Below are positions 21,720 through 33,100 of a stretch of 64,000 nt of DNA, in pieces. The DNA comes from Magnolia sinica (taxonomy: Eukaryota; Streptophyta; Magnoliopsida; Magnoliales; Magnoliaceae), in assembly GCF_029962835.1 (NCBI RefSeq), contig NC_080583.1, positions 71,037,158 to 71,101,157 of the forward strand. The letters are read 5' to 3'. Made by a program: the position numbers and the translations under genes. The notes beneath the pieces are model-generated. The model was not told where the DNA came from. It worked only from the letters and a program-made list of their open reading frames with translations, and searched no databases. Each line of letters starts with the position of its first letter. The first letter of the stretch is position 1.

Positions 21720-23400
21720 CACTTGAGGCCCATTGGTATAGCCCATCCATGAGGCCCATCATGATGTATATTTGAGGCCCATGTGATAGGGCCCACCTAC
21801 CTTGTATTTGAGGCCCATGTGATAGGGCCCACCTGCCTTGTATTTGAGGCCCATGTGATAGGGCCCACCTGCCTTGTATTTAAGGCCCATATGATGGGGC
21901 CCACCTGCTTGAATCTGATGCCCATGGGCAAGGCCCATTGTGATGTATTCGTGGCCTATGTCCAAGGCCCACCATGATGTATTTTTGGCCCATGTGCGGG
22001 GCCCACCTATTTTGTATTTGAAGCCCATATGATAAGGCCCGACTTGATGTACACGTGGCCCATAGTGATGTGTGTTAGGCCCGTGTGAGCGGCCCATAGT
22101 GGTGTGTGTAGGCCCATGTGATGCGGCTCATAGTGATGTGTATTAGGCTCATGTAAGCGGCCTATAGTGTTGTGTATTGGGCCCATGTCAGCGGCCCATA
22201 ATGATGTGTGTTAGGTCCGTGTGAGCGGCCCATAGTGTTGTGTATTGGGCCCATGTGAGCGGCCCATAGTGTTGTGGATTGGGCCCATGTGAGCGGCCCA
22301 TAGAGATGTGCATTGGGCCCATAGTGATGTGTATTAGGCCCATGTGAGCAGCCCATAGTGGTGTGTGTAGGTCCATGTGATGTGGCTCATAGTGATGTGT
22401 AGGCCCATGTGAGCGGCCCATAGTGTTGTGTATTGGGCCTGTGTGAGCGGCCCATAGTGATGTGTGTTAGGTCCGTGTGAGCGGCCCATAGTGTTGTGTA
22501 TTGGGCCCATATGAGCGGCCCATAAAGATGTGTATTAGGCCCATAGTAGTGTGTGTTAGGCCCATGTGATGCGGCCCATAGTGATGTGTGTTTAGCCGTG
22601 TGAGCGGCCCATGGTAGTGTGTGTTAGGCCCATGTGATGTGGCCCACAGTGATGAGTGTTAAGCCCATGTGAGTGGCCCATAGTGGTGCGTGATAGGCTC
22701 GTGTGATGCGGCCCATAGTGATGTGTAGTAGGCCCATGCGAACGGCCCATAGTGTTATGTATTGGGCCCATGTGAGCGACCCATAGAGATGTGTATTGGG
22801 CTCATATGAGCGGCCCATAGTGATTTGTATTGGGCTCATGTGAGCGGTCTATAGTGATGTGTATTGGGCCCATGTGATATGGCCCTTAATGATGTGTAGT
22901 AGGCCCGTGTGAGCGGCCCATAGTGATGAGTGTCAGGTCCATGTGATGCGGCCCGATGTGTGGTATATGAGGCCCATATGATGAGGCCCTATGTGATGTA
23001 TAAGGCTCATCCATGAGGCCCATCTTGATGTATTTGTGGCCGATCCATTAAGGCCCACCTTGATGCAATTGGGGCCCATTTGGTAACGCCCATTGTGATG
23101 TATTTTCGGCCCATATATGTGGTCCAATATGATATTTGTGCTGCCCATTGAGCAGCTCATTATGATATGTATAGACCCATGTCATGCGGCCCGTTGTGAT
23201 GTATATTAGACCCACGTCATGCGGCTCATTGTGATGTGTATTAAGCTAGGTATGTGGCCCGTTGTGATGTATTTGTGACCCATTTGATAAGGCCCATTGT
23301 AATGTATTTGTGGCCCGTATGGCGAGGCCCAATGTGGTGTATGTATGGCCCTTGAGTGAGGCCCAATGCAATGAATGTGCAGATCGATGTAATGTGTGAT
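21720..23400. repeat. Array 2: ~34-bp GGCCCATGTGAGCGGCCCATAG tandem repeats
   Basis: Some forty to fifty degenerate units with a period close to 34 bp contain 'ggcccatgtgagc' and 'ggcccatagtgatgtgtat'. It is most regular at 22050-22930 and decays on both sides. The matching place in copy d (57460-57800) carries far fewer units, so the array length changes between LTR copies. Confidence 0.85.
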
Positions 23401-25157
23401 TTCACTATAATATATGTAATGATGTTTATGTGGGTCACTGCTTCGGAGCGATGTTGGTTAAATGTTCACATTGATGGGCAATGATAGTTAGATGTCCACA
23501 TTGTGACCTTCCCTTAGGCCCATTATGAGGCCTATTCTTATTATGGGTAGGCTGTTTAAGCCCATCCTTTATATGAGGAGAGTACACCATCATATTCTAA
23601 CATACTCTATATAGCTTCACGATCTATGCCCATGCGCATCATATGTATGCTTGATATGAGGAGTGATTGATCATAACACATGTCATTGGGCAGATTATCA
23701 TGGGACTCCTTGATAGGAGAGTTGTCCCACATGAGCGCGCGGTACGCGCAAGTTTGGTGCATAACTGGATGATATGACTCAAGCATCTCGCATTTTGTGA
23801 TATGACCACTATACGCCTTAGCGATATTAGGGTCGTAGCCTCCACAAGCATATCGTGGTTGACAAGATGGGACACCGAAAATCTGTTCTACATGGGGTGT
23901 TATAGATATCCCTGGGTGAAATTCCTTAAACTCTCTTGGTTCCAGAGGTTACTCTAATGTCTATACCGAGTGGATGCATGAGCGCATAGGGTCGTATACC
24001 GTTAAGCCGCGTCTCCTACTGTGTTGTGGTCGGTTGGAAGAGGGTGCGGCCTTACCTGCTCTAGAGGAGGGGGCAAAGCTAGGCTGAGTTTGACCAGCTC
24101 GAGGAATGGGTCTGCTATCGACGAGTAGGGCCCGATATTGGCAGGCTGATAGTGAGGTCTCTTCCACTCGCCTTATTGCGTACGATGAGACGACAATCTT
24201 GTTTGGAGTGTACTAAACCCCGGTGATTTTCTATAGAGGAATCGTACTGGTATGTGGACTTATTGAGTAGGAGTTGCATACTCATTCATCCATTCATTCA
24301 CTATCCACTCGGGCTGGTGGTGCGCAACTAATTGTTATGTACCTTCGTAATAGCAATGATTTTGATTGGGGCGCGCCCTGAGATCAGGAGTCTATTACAT
24401 TGAATCTAGCTATCCAAATTTAGGTATGAGACTGGTTTGGATAGAAGTCCCTTGTGATGGACCTCATAGTCTGCGATACTACGTACTATCATTCTGATTT
24501 TAGTCCAGCTTGGTCATTTCATTCGCACCACATATTGCATTGCATCCGCAACATTTAGCATTTTGGGTTGCTATGTTTCTGCATTGATATGATCATTAGC
24601 ATTCATGTCTTGCATCACATAGCTTTGGTACGACTGATGGCACTCATGGACTTACTAGTATATTTCCGCTTATTCTGATATCGTATGATTCATTATCTTG
24701 ACAGTATTTCTGATATTGTACGATTATGGTATTGTATTGAATACTTGTCACTTATATTATGCACACACTTACACCATCCTCTAAGCTTTCTATAAGCTTA
24801 TGCACGATAGATGCGTGCAGGTGACGATAGGTTGCAGCAGCGTTGAGCTCGGAGCGTGCAGCAGTCTTCTGGAGTTTTAATTTTCAATATATGTATTTCC
24901 CTTTCAGCATTATATTAACTGTTTTTATTAGTGGATATGTGATGATGATGTTGCCTTTGTGATTTGGGTAAACTTGTGGTTATACTTATTACGAGTTAAA
25001 TGTACGTTGGAAAATCTTCCTTATAGGATCCCAGGATCGGAATCTAGTGTTTGCATGTTGGGAGTCGAGAATGGAGTACTACGGAAGTTGTTGGTATCGG
25101 ATTCGGCGATCGAGAATTTTGTGAGTCCAGTTTTCGAATTTGGGGCGTGACAGATAG

Positions 25158-26099
25158 AGTGGGTGCCTAACCCCTTCCTAATCTGTATCCGCGGTCCCTT
25201 ACTCAAATCTTCAACAGTAGATTAAGGGGAGGCAGAGAAACCTTAGATTCTCTGTCCTAACATTTTGTAATGTCTAGTCGATTATGAAATCAAACTAATC
25301 GACTAGTAGTAACTCCAATCAAATACAATCCCCTCACCCTTTTACTTCAAACATTTTTCAATTCCACCTACGTGAGCTTGGTCCACTCTAAGATCTCATG
25401 TCCACAATGCCCTAATATGATATCACAAAATGGATGGATGGTGTTGATATAATACATACATTATGAAGAGGCCCATAAAGGTTTGTTACCCGAACACAAT
25501 TTCTATCGTGTGAAAGATTGCATGTAAGTTAAAGAAGAATAAATTTATTAGTTGCATGTAAGTTAGAAAAGAATAAATTTATTATTTAAAAAAAAATCAA
25601 AATCACTCTCCCAATATATTAAGTGTTAAGTGTTAAGTTAGAGGAGAAAAACTTTCAAAAGCAATATTTTTTCACTTAAAAGCTGAATTAACTGTTTAAA
25701 CTTTGTAAATTTACCAACAATCTAAGTCCGAAAAATCACCCAAAATAGCCCATCTCGCTGATAAGCCGTGGAAATAAGCGCCTCGACGCATAAATAAAAC
25801 ACAAGCAGTTGAGTGACGTTGCAACTTGAAAAGCGGTGTTTTCTGGTGGACGGCTGGATTGTCAGCCATAAAAGCAGGATGGTAACCGTCTGAAAAAAGC
25901 GCCTGGGCTCCTGTGATTTTTCAACGTCATTGTCAATTTTGTCAATGATAGGAACTCATCCACACGTGACACTCGTGGTGCTTATTGTGGATGGAGCGTA
26001 TCTCCTAAGTTGACGCTGATCAAGCAATCCTAACCATTCGTTTGAAGGCTATAAAGTGGATGAAGGTAATGTAAGTGGTGACTGGAGGAAGTTCCAGTG
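25158..26099. other. Flank of the solo LTR; degraded repeats, no gene
   Basis: It starts AGTGGGTGCCTAACCCC, a phrase common in plant Ty3 LTRs, which would be the insertion target. 25200-25380 resembles 11390-11480. 25780-26060 shares 'gctgatcaagcaatcctaaccattcgtttga' words with 36305-36345 and 'ggattg...cagccataaa' with 34467-34490, so it is an older dispersed repeat of unknown class. Confidence 0.5.
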
Positions 26100-26730
26100 T
26101 TCAGAAGCTAGTGGTGCCCACCATGATGTGTGATAAATCCAGCCTGACCATCCGTTTTTCCGGATCATGTTATGACATTAGCCCAAAAATGAGGCAGATC
26201 CAAAACTTAAGTAGGCCGCGTGACAGGAAACAGTGTGGATTGAACATCCACCGTTGAAATAACTGTGAGGCCACTGATGTTTTGTATCTAGCTAATATTT
26301 TTGTATTTTCAATTTATCCCTGAAGGAATGACCTTATGAACGGTATGGATGGCTTATAAACATCACGGGTGGACCGGATTGAGGTTTCAACTGTAGGTAT
26401 TTCCTTGCCCACTTGAGTTTTGGATGTGGCAAAACAGATGGACGGAGTGGATTTAGCAGAAACATTACGGTTGGCTCCACCTTGCTTCTGAGTTCCTGCA
26501 CAGGGAGCCCCGGGCAATCCGCCTCTGTGGCTGTTCCGTTATGCGACGTGTACGGTTGAAGAGTCACCGCAATTTTTAAGATGGCAGCCGACTATCATAG
26601 GATGAGCGGCATGAATGAAACACATACATCATGGTGGGGCCCACAGAGCACCGACCACCAGCTACGGGGCTGGTGGCAGGGGGAGTAGCCAATCCGTTTC
26701 CCTCCAAAGGAAGAATAAAGCGCAAGGACA
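26100..26730. repeat. MITE copies (26100-26480 and right end 26600-26700)
   Basis: The left part has 'gtgcccaccatgatgtgtgataaatcca', central 'gatgttttgtatctagctaat' and 'gatggacggagtggattt'. At 26620-26700 a separate right end reads 'catggtggggcccacagagcaccg' then GGGGGAGTAGCCAATCCGTTTCC, the same terminus as the element at 18036. Left and right ends are not partners of one intact element. Confidence 0.65.
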
Positions 26731-27630
26731 TGCAGATGCAGGGGATCCTACGTAGGACAACCAGGCCACCGTCAGTTGGGTGCCAAAGATGGACGCTCCT
26801 GATGTCTAAGATCATATCATGAGCCATCTTGGCCGTCCACACGTAGGGCCATTTTATAAATTTTTTTTTTAAAAAAAATAAAATTAAAAGAAGCCTAAAT
26901 GGTCAATACTCAACGGTAAAAGACTAGTGTCTAAAATTATAAAATCATAATATAGGCATCCAAAACGAATAAAAAATCAATGGCTAGGATGACTGGATCC
27001 CTAAAGATCATATCTTAGACATTAGATGGACGCTTGTGGTGGCTAAGATCATATCATAGGCCATCTTGCCCGTCCACACGCAGGGCGTGTTTACATAAAA
27101 GCCTAATGTTCAACCCAAATAAAATAAATGGTTTAAATGGTTAGGACGAAGGTAACCATAATAAACATTAAAAAGAAAAAATCAATGGTTTAATATGGAG
27201 ATGCAGGGGATCGAACCCTGTACCTCTCGCATGCAAAGCGAGCGCTCTACCATTTGAGCTACATCCCCGTGTCGAGGTTTTAATTAAAAAGATAAAACCT
27301 TTTTCTAATCTACATCATTCAAGTGGTGGACCTTTCATTTTGTGTTTCATTTATACAACGGTCAGGATCCTCCATTATTGAAGATATTTTAGGCAGGTAT
27401 CATCAAGTCAACCGTTTAGATCACCGAAACATGGCCCCATATGTGTGTTACTAGGCCCAGTTACGGGATGTCCATTTGAAGATTGTGTACCAGTTTTCAT
27501 CTCAAAAGAATCTACTTATGGGGGTCCATATGAACGGCTTATATTTCACATTTGCCCATAAAAATTCAATGGTAGGTTTTTAATCCCCACAATATGCTTC
27601 ACTTGAGCATCCGAACTGCCTCATTTCTTT
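26731..27630 (-). repeat. tRNA-Ala-bearing dispersed repeat, copy B
   Basis: It carries the shared text of copies A and C ('gatggacgct', 'gccatcttggccgtccacac', 'acataaaagcc'), a tRNA-Ala on the minus strand, and the downstream 'catttatacaacggtcagg' and 'aaacatggcccc' blocks. At its left edge 'agatgcaggggatcc' (about 26730-26745) looks like the 3' end of a further tRNA-Ala copy, so tRNA sequence may occur at both sides of the unit. Confidence 0.75.
27197..27268 (-). tRNA. tRNA-Ala (UGC), intact
   Basis: A 72-nt cloverleaf that differs from copy A only in the anticodon stem (CTCGC/GCGAG, a compensated pair change). Loop TTTGCAT has anticodon TGC. The acceptor has the G3:U70 alanine identity pair, and D and T arms are fully paired. 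A and B boxes are intact, and a T6 run on the minus strand (27176-27181) serves as pol III terminator about 15 bases downstream. The compensatory difference from copy A argues for selection on structure, or for derivation from different functional parents. Confidence 0.95.
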
Positions 27631-27646
27631 TTACATAAGGATGGCA

Positions 27647-28271
27647 TGATGGGGTTGAAACTGTCTTCCTTAAGGGGATAACTACTCCGAATCCACGAAG
27701 CACATGCCTCGAATCCACGATGGAAAATTTAAAAAAATAGAAATAATTCTAAAAAATTCAAAATTTTATTGGTAGATAATAAAAACAAATTTACAATCTT
27801 GAAATAGTAATATCAAACCGTAGAAGAAGTTTCATAATCAAACTCCAATTCAGACTCTCTAAAATTCATAACTTACTATAAATAGTATAAGTGTCCTATT
27901 TGGCTTAATTATGTTATTCTCCTAACTTTTCTAAGCACTATTCACGTTAGACACAACTCTAAAAATCAAAGGATGAAGAGTTATAATCAAACTAAAACTT
28001 ACTATAAATAGTAAAAACAAAAATAAAATAGATTTTCGACTGTCGATCTGATGGAATCTTGTAAATTTGGTGTGGCAACCCGGTATAGCCGGGTTGGTTA
28101 GCTAAAGTAGCTTCTCCTACCCAAAATCATATATGGTATGTCAAGTAACTCATTTCGGTTTGTGAAATATGTCTGTTGTAAGGTTCTGATGGTCCAGACC
28201 ACCTCCGCCTCTGATCGAGCCTTTTCTGGTCAATCCTAGACATGAAAGTGTCTATGACCCGCTTTACATCA
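27647..28271 (-). mobile_element. 3' LTR of Ty3 element
   Basis: About 625 bp, matching 30691-31317 with many substitutions and small indels (shared 'attggtagataat', 'ctaaagtagcttctcctaccc', 'caagtaactcatt'). The inner end on the minus strand is TGATGTAAAGCGGG, preceded by the purine-rich tract AGTGGAAGGGAC. The outer boundary is uncertain by 10-20 bases. The two LTRs have diverged clearly, so the insertion is old. Confidence 0.8.
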
Positions 28272-28640
28272 GTCCCTTCCACTTCAAAAGAACTCGTCTT
28301 CGAGTTCTCGTCCTAGTTCAGTTAATGATAGTCGGTTAGGTGCGCCTCGTAATGATACTCAGATCAAAAGTTATGGCTAATTTATGGTTCAGCTTCTTTT
28401 GGTCCAACCATGTTAGGAATGTATCGGTACCACATCCTATATCAGACCCCTCCACTTGGAAAAAAACTCATCCTTGAGTTACTTAAGAAACTTCGCTTGT
28501 GATACTCAAATAATTTCTAGCATCGATGTTTATCAGCCTTTTCTTTGTATCTTACATTAGGCTCTTGAGCTAACATAATACATGTACTTATGCTATCCTT
28601 AACTTAACTAGTATGGATCAATTCCTTCACTTGCCATTGC
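28272..28640 (-). mobile_element. Ty3 3' non-coding segment
   Basis: Between the RT fragment and the LTR. It repeats LTR-like phrases ('cccctccacttgg', 'actcatccttgagtt') seen at 28272-28300, suggesting a small rearrangement. Most of RT, RNase H and integrase should lie here and are missing. Confidence 0.6.
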
Positions 28641-29380
28641 AGAATATTGCACTCTTCGGATTCATCCGATAGTGAGGACGATTGGGTAAACTGGACTTGG
28701 GAACAAGGTCGATATGGTGCTGAATATCTCACATGGGAGGCAATCCATTGGGTAACTCTTTAGGCCAAATTTCCTTGAATTCATTCAACAATAACTTTAA
28801 ACTTGGAGGAATGTTTAAGGGTTCCGATTCCTTACCCTTTACCACAATGGCATACACCTCGTCGGTTTCTTTGAATTCCTCCATGAAATCCTGAATGGTC
28901 AGGAGGGAATTCCCCTCCACTTTAAAAGCTTCAAGGTGGTTCTCTAGTGTCATAGGGGCAAGGATCATCTTTCAACTGTCTTTGACAAAGACATAAACAT
29001 TGTCTCGTCCTCGGTCGGTCGCATCACGGTCCGATTCTCATGGTCGACCAAGTAACATATAGCATGCTTGTATGTCGATCATGTCACAAAGTACTTGATC
29101 TTTATAATTTTTACCAATTGAGAATGAGATGGTGCATTGTTCGGTTACTTTGGTCTCATTCACATTTTTTATCCAGCTAATCGAGTAAGGGGAAGGATGC
29201 ATTATCTCAGGTAGCCGCAACTTGTCCACCATGACTTTTGAGACGATGTTCTCGCTACTACCATTGTCTATGATCACATCACAGACATTGTTGTTGACAG
29301 TACACCATGTACGGAATATATTGTACCGTTGTGGATGCAACTCCTTCCATGAGGTGTACAGTAATCGCCTCACGACCACG
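28641..29380 (-). pseudogene. Ty3/gypsy protease and start of reverse transcriptase
   Basis: The minus strand carries an aspartic protease with the plant Ty3 form of the active site, VIIDNGSSENIVS (DNGS in place of DSG/DTG), and the closing LLGRP motif near 29040. It is followed by the LNEFKEIWPKELPNGLPP leader of the RT and, near 28640-28720, [10 protein letters not shown] and [11 protein letters not shown], the usual entry into RT. The frame then ends, and RT palm, RNase H and integrase are absent. Frame breaks between 28970 and 29040 confirm a pseudogene. Confidence 0.82.
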
Positions 29381-29499
29381 ATTTTTTATGATCTTTGGCC
29401 GTCTATTCTTCGTCACTAGCTCCTTCCTCAGTGGCTTGCTTATCTTCATCAAAGTTAGAGTCTTCTTTTGCTGCATCACCTTCAATGCCCCATTCGTTA

Positions 29500-30340
29500 A
29501 TGTTCAAGTGGGCTACGTGGCATTAAGGGTAGGTGTTTAATAAGTGACCCGGTTGGCCACAATGATAACAAGTATTCGGCCTTGGCCAATCGTAAGGATT
29601 TGGAATCTTAATCGCGCCCGCTATTGTGGGTACTATACGTTGAGGCCTAAATGGGCCACTCCCCATGTCACAGTTTACAATCGTAGGAGGTTAAGGACGT
29701 CCTCCTACTGATTCTTTTCCTCATGTCAACACTGAATCTTATGTACAACCCATAATAGGGGCTGAGTTGAAAAATAAGGCTGAGTAAGAACTCTTGCAAG
29801 CTGCGTTTCCACCATACTTGCTAGCTGAACCGCTTCATCTATGGTCACGACCAGGTACATCTGAACTCAGTCTTAAATCGTTGATCGTAATCCACCTATG
29901 AATCATGCGATTCGATTTCTGACAAGTCATTACGTGTTGTCAGTATCTGGAATTCTTCGGTGTAATCTGTGACTGTTCAATTTCCCTGTTAACCATTTTG
30001 GTATTTTTGGAACAATACATGCTCGTAATCATGAGGGACGAATCGTGATCGAAGAAGGCGTCTAATCCGTGGCCAAGATCAGATGGGTTCCTTGTTATCT
30101 CGGGCGCGTGAGAGTTGTAATTGCTCCCACCATGCAGAAGCACTTGATTTTAATTTGAATGCTACTAATTTCACATTTTTATGCTCCAGCACATCCATGT
30201 AATCAAAATATCGTTCTACTTCGGCCAACCAGTCAAGGAAATCTTATATACATAATAAACCATTAAAATTAGGAAATTCGAACTTACCTCAAGAGTCTTT
30301 TTCTACACGGTCTAGATGACCGCCTCCATGGACTGGTCAT
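29500..30340 (-). pseudogene. Ty3/gypsy gag with damaged zinc knuckle
   Basis: On the minus strand, capsid pieces in changing frames include a segment with HAPEITRNP and VNREIEQSQ (29940-30143), then a zinc knuckle near 29530-29580 reading CYHCGQPGHLLNTY. The last ligand of the C-x2-C-x4-H-x4-C motif is Tyr instead of Cys, a TGC-to-TAC transition, and a stop follows soon after. In intact elements this protein packages the RNA. Here it cannot be translated through. Confidence 0.75.
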
Positions 30341-30661
30341 CGGGTAAAGCCGCCATCAAGGTCTTGTCACTAGAGCTCAAATCATTTGAAGTAGCCCTAG
30401 GATTTACAATTGGTAGTGCTCTATGGAAATCGGGGTTATGCCGTACAATAACCATGGGTGGCTGAGGATCGCCTTGGGCTCAGAGTGGAATTAGCGTATC
30501 TACAAGACGATCGAGGGTTGCATGTAGCCCTTGCATGGTTAACTGATCTCTTGGTGGAAAGCTTCCATTTTTTGCAAAAAATAATGCATCCCTGGATCAC
30601 CGTTCACAAGATTTTGGTCCATACCTTCATTATTTTTCATCAATCCAAGGGGAGTCATTGC

Positions 30662-30673
30662 TTTGATACTAAT
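30662..30673 (-). other. Degenerate primer-binding site
   Basis: The minus strand TAGTATCAAAGC matches TGGTATCAGAGC at 10 of 12 positions; both differences are G to A. It lies next to the inner end of the 5' LTR and fixes the minus orientation. Confidence 0.75.
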
Positions 30674-30690
30674 TAACGCAGGGATAGGTG

Positions 30691-31317
30691 TGATGACGTC
30701 AATCACCATCTTCCTCAAGGGGATATCTACTCCGAACCCACATAGCTTCTTTGGACTCCTCAAAGAGATACCTCGAATCCAAGATGGAAAATAAGAAAAT
30801 AGATATAAATTCTAGAAATTTCAAATTTTTATTGGTAGATAATGGAAACAAATTTACAACCTTTAAATAGTTATACCAAACCTTGGAAGAAGTTTTAGAA
30901 TCAAACTCCAACTCAAACTCCCTAAAATTCATAATTTACTATAAATAATAAATCTACTATTTGTAGTATCCTATTTGGCTTAGCCAAGTTATTCTCCTAA
31001 TTTTTCTAAACACTTTTCAGGTTAGACACAACTCTTAAATCTCAAAGGAGGAATAGTTATAATCAAACTAAAACTTATTATAAATAATAAAAACGGAAAT
31101 AAAATTGATTTTCGACCGTCAATCTAATGGACTCTCACAAATTTGGCATGGGTAGCTTCTCCTACCCTAAAATCGTATATGGTACATCAAGTAACTCATT
31201 CTGGTTTGCGAGATACATATATTGTAATGTTCTGACAGTCCATATCACATCCACCTCCGATCAGGCCTTCTTTGGTCCATCCTGAACATAAAAGTGTCCG
31301 CAACCTTCTCTACATCA
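30691..31317 (-). mobile_element. 5' LTR of Ty3 element
   Basis: About 627 bp, beginning TGATGTAGAGAAGG on the minus strand at 31317 and partnered with 27647-28271. The inner boundary is uncertain by about 15 bases toward the PBS. The short segment 31105-31200 is shared with both arms of the large inverted repeat (37210-37320 and 39550-39670). Confidence 0.8.
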
Positions 31318-32340
31318 TTTTTGCACTTGTATTCTAAAATGATATGAAAAATAGATGAATGGTGTGGATAAAAGCAATAAATCACAGTGGCCCCTCAAAA
31401 CCCATCTGTTCCTAGCGATTGTTGAGCAAATGTACGTTTCTTCCAGTATACCCGTAGAGGTGGGCTTGGGTGGGATAGAATTGCATTTGAGCTACTGTAA
31501 ATTCCATCCAACATTTCCCAAAGATGGGAAGGATGGTATTAACTACAGCATCATCCAGTCTCAAAAGGAGATGTAGAGAAATTTTTCATGAATTTCCAAA
31601 TCTGTTGTATTCGTGGCCCCACAGTGATGCATGTGTTTTATCCAAGTCACCATCCATATACATCTTTTACACATGACATTCAAGTGGCGTATGTGTATAG
31701 GTGACCCCTGGCATCAGCTCCATTGATTACAATTTCATTGTCCACCAAACAAATGTTTTACTTAAAGACTTTTTTTTTTCTTTACTTTTCTTTTATTCAA
31801 ATGAAGAATTTAATCTCCACTTGAAGAATTTAATCTCAAAATGGAGATTAGACAGTCAAAATACTATGGTATTTCCAAACATATAATTATTATGCAACAA
31901 TGGTGTTAAAAATTCCACCTAATGCAATTCAATACCATTTAATCTGGTTCACTTTGGACCATTGATAGACTGATTAGTCAGTCAATCAAAGTAATTTTTG
32001 AGAGTCTTGTGCAAATTAAAGGAGAGGAACCCACATTATGGAATGCCCATATTAATTATGAAACCTTTCTTTATAATTAATTTGGACCATTCATTTTCTT
32101 TACTGGAGATGGTTGGATCGTGTAATCAAAGGTGGCCATGTGCCATGGTTAAAACTTATCTGGTGTGATTAACGAGGCCCGTCTTTTTGGGGTTATTAGT
32201 TAGAATTGTCCAATCAATATAACTATTAAAAGTAGGACAAACAAAGTTGAAGCACAATGATGGAAGGTCAAAATTATTGATTGGACATTTCAGGTAGAGT
32301 TAATCTAGGCCATCTATTTCTTACCATTATCTAAAGGCAC
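31318..32340. other. MITE ends and unassigned AT-rich sequence
   Basis: 31330-31400 is a MITE right end ('aatggtgtggataaaagc...cacagtgg'), and 31615-31690 is another piece of the same family. 31700-32340 is AT-rich with no recognisable gene. Confidence 0.5.
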
Positions 32341-32341
32341 A

Positions 32342-32750
32342 TGTTACACCCCATACTTTGGACACAAAGTGTGCACCCTCGTAGCTGCAACCTAGTCAAG
32401 TCAACCCGACCTCATCAAGGACTTGGTCATTGTTTGAATTTGATTAAACTTGACTTTCTTGTCACTAGTATAGTAAGCTTTGAATTAGTTACTTGGTGTT
32501 ATTTTATTTCTGAAGAAAACTTTCTATTTTTAGTTTATGATTAATTAAGTTAAGAATCCATGTTCCACTAGGATTAAAAGTAAACATAGAAGTTGATATG
32601 CATGTGTATAATGGGGCTATTAAATGCCTAGCCAAACAATAAAGTTTTCTCTTTCTTTTGTCTGTAGTTGAGTATATGAGAAGGCTACTTGTTTTGGTGT
32701 AACACCAGAGTGGGTGAATTTGGGTTTTCTAGTATCTCAAAAGTTGCATG

Positions 32751-32796
<46 letters not shown>

Positions 32797-33100
32797 TCTT
32801 TTAAAAGATGGGCATTTTTTGCATACATCATAGACTTTTATATAAATCAGAACTTATATGTCAGGTTTGACAATAGTAACTGCTATAAAAGCAATGCTTG
32901 AAATAATTTGCTGGTTAAAGTGCTAATTGGAAGTTTTGGATGACCAAAATACGTTTATATCTCGAAATTTATGATTTTTGAAAAGTTATTGGTGTTAATA
33001 ATATTAAAATGTTAAAAAATGATAAATCAAGTATGGTTTGGCAAAGGAAGAACAGAAAGAAGGGAGTGGATTAACTGTTACTAGGTAACAGCATAGTGAG
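32342..33100 (+). mobile_element. LTR-like fragment beginning TGTTACACCCCATAC
   Basis: The start TGTTACACCCCATACTTTGG resembles plant Ty3 LTR 5' ends (compare TGTAACACCCCGTAC at 9574). A (CT)n run lies at 32753-32791. No second LTR, PBS or coding region is found nearby, so it is at most a solo or broken LTR; its end is not defined. Confidence 0.4.

Larger units (their letters stand above)
19690..25152. mobile_element. Complete 5,463-bp solo LTR (giant-LTR family, copy c)
   Basis: One end reads TTTGATACCCGTATCT (aligning base for base with TGTAAGGCCCGTATCC at 55376) and the other TTTGGGGCGTGACA. The perfect 5-bp duplication GATAG flanks it (19685-19689 and 25153-25157). No PBS, polypurine tract, gag or pol is attached, so it is a solo LTR left by recombination between two LTRs. 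Layout: about 650 bp unique, (TC)n at 20406-20430, array 1 (20340-21545), array 2 (21720-23400), then about 1.7 kb unique. LTRs of this length are near the top of the known plant range. Polarity is unresolved. Confidence 0.88.

Noticed and set aside
21759..22839. Repetitive frames rich in GPLTWAQ/MGLKYKAGG in the giant-LTR array
   Set aside because: They are translations of the 34-bp tandem units with no consistent start or frame between copies of the LTR.
27647..31317. Target duplication TCATT for the Ty3 element
   Set aside because: A match can be made only by moving both LTR boundaries by several bases. The right edge could support it but the left cannot be fixed.
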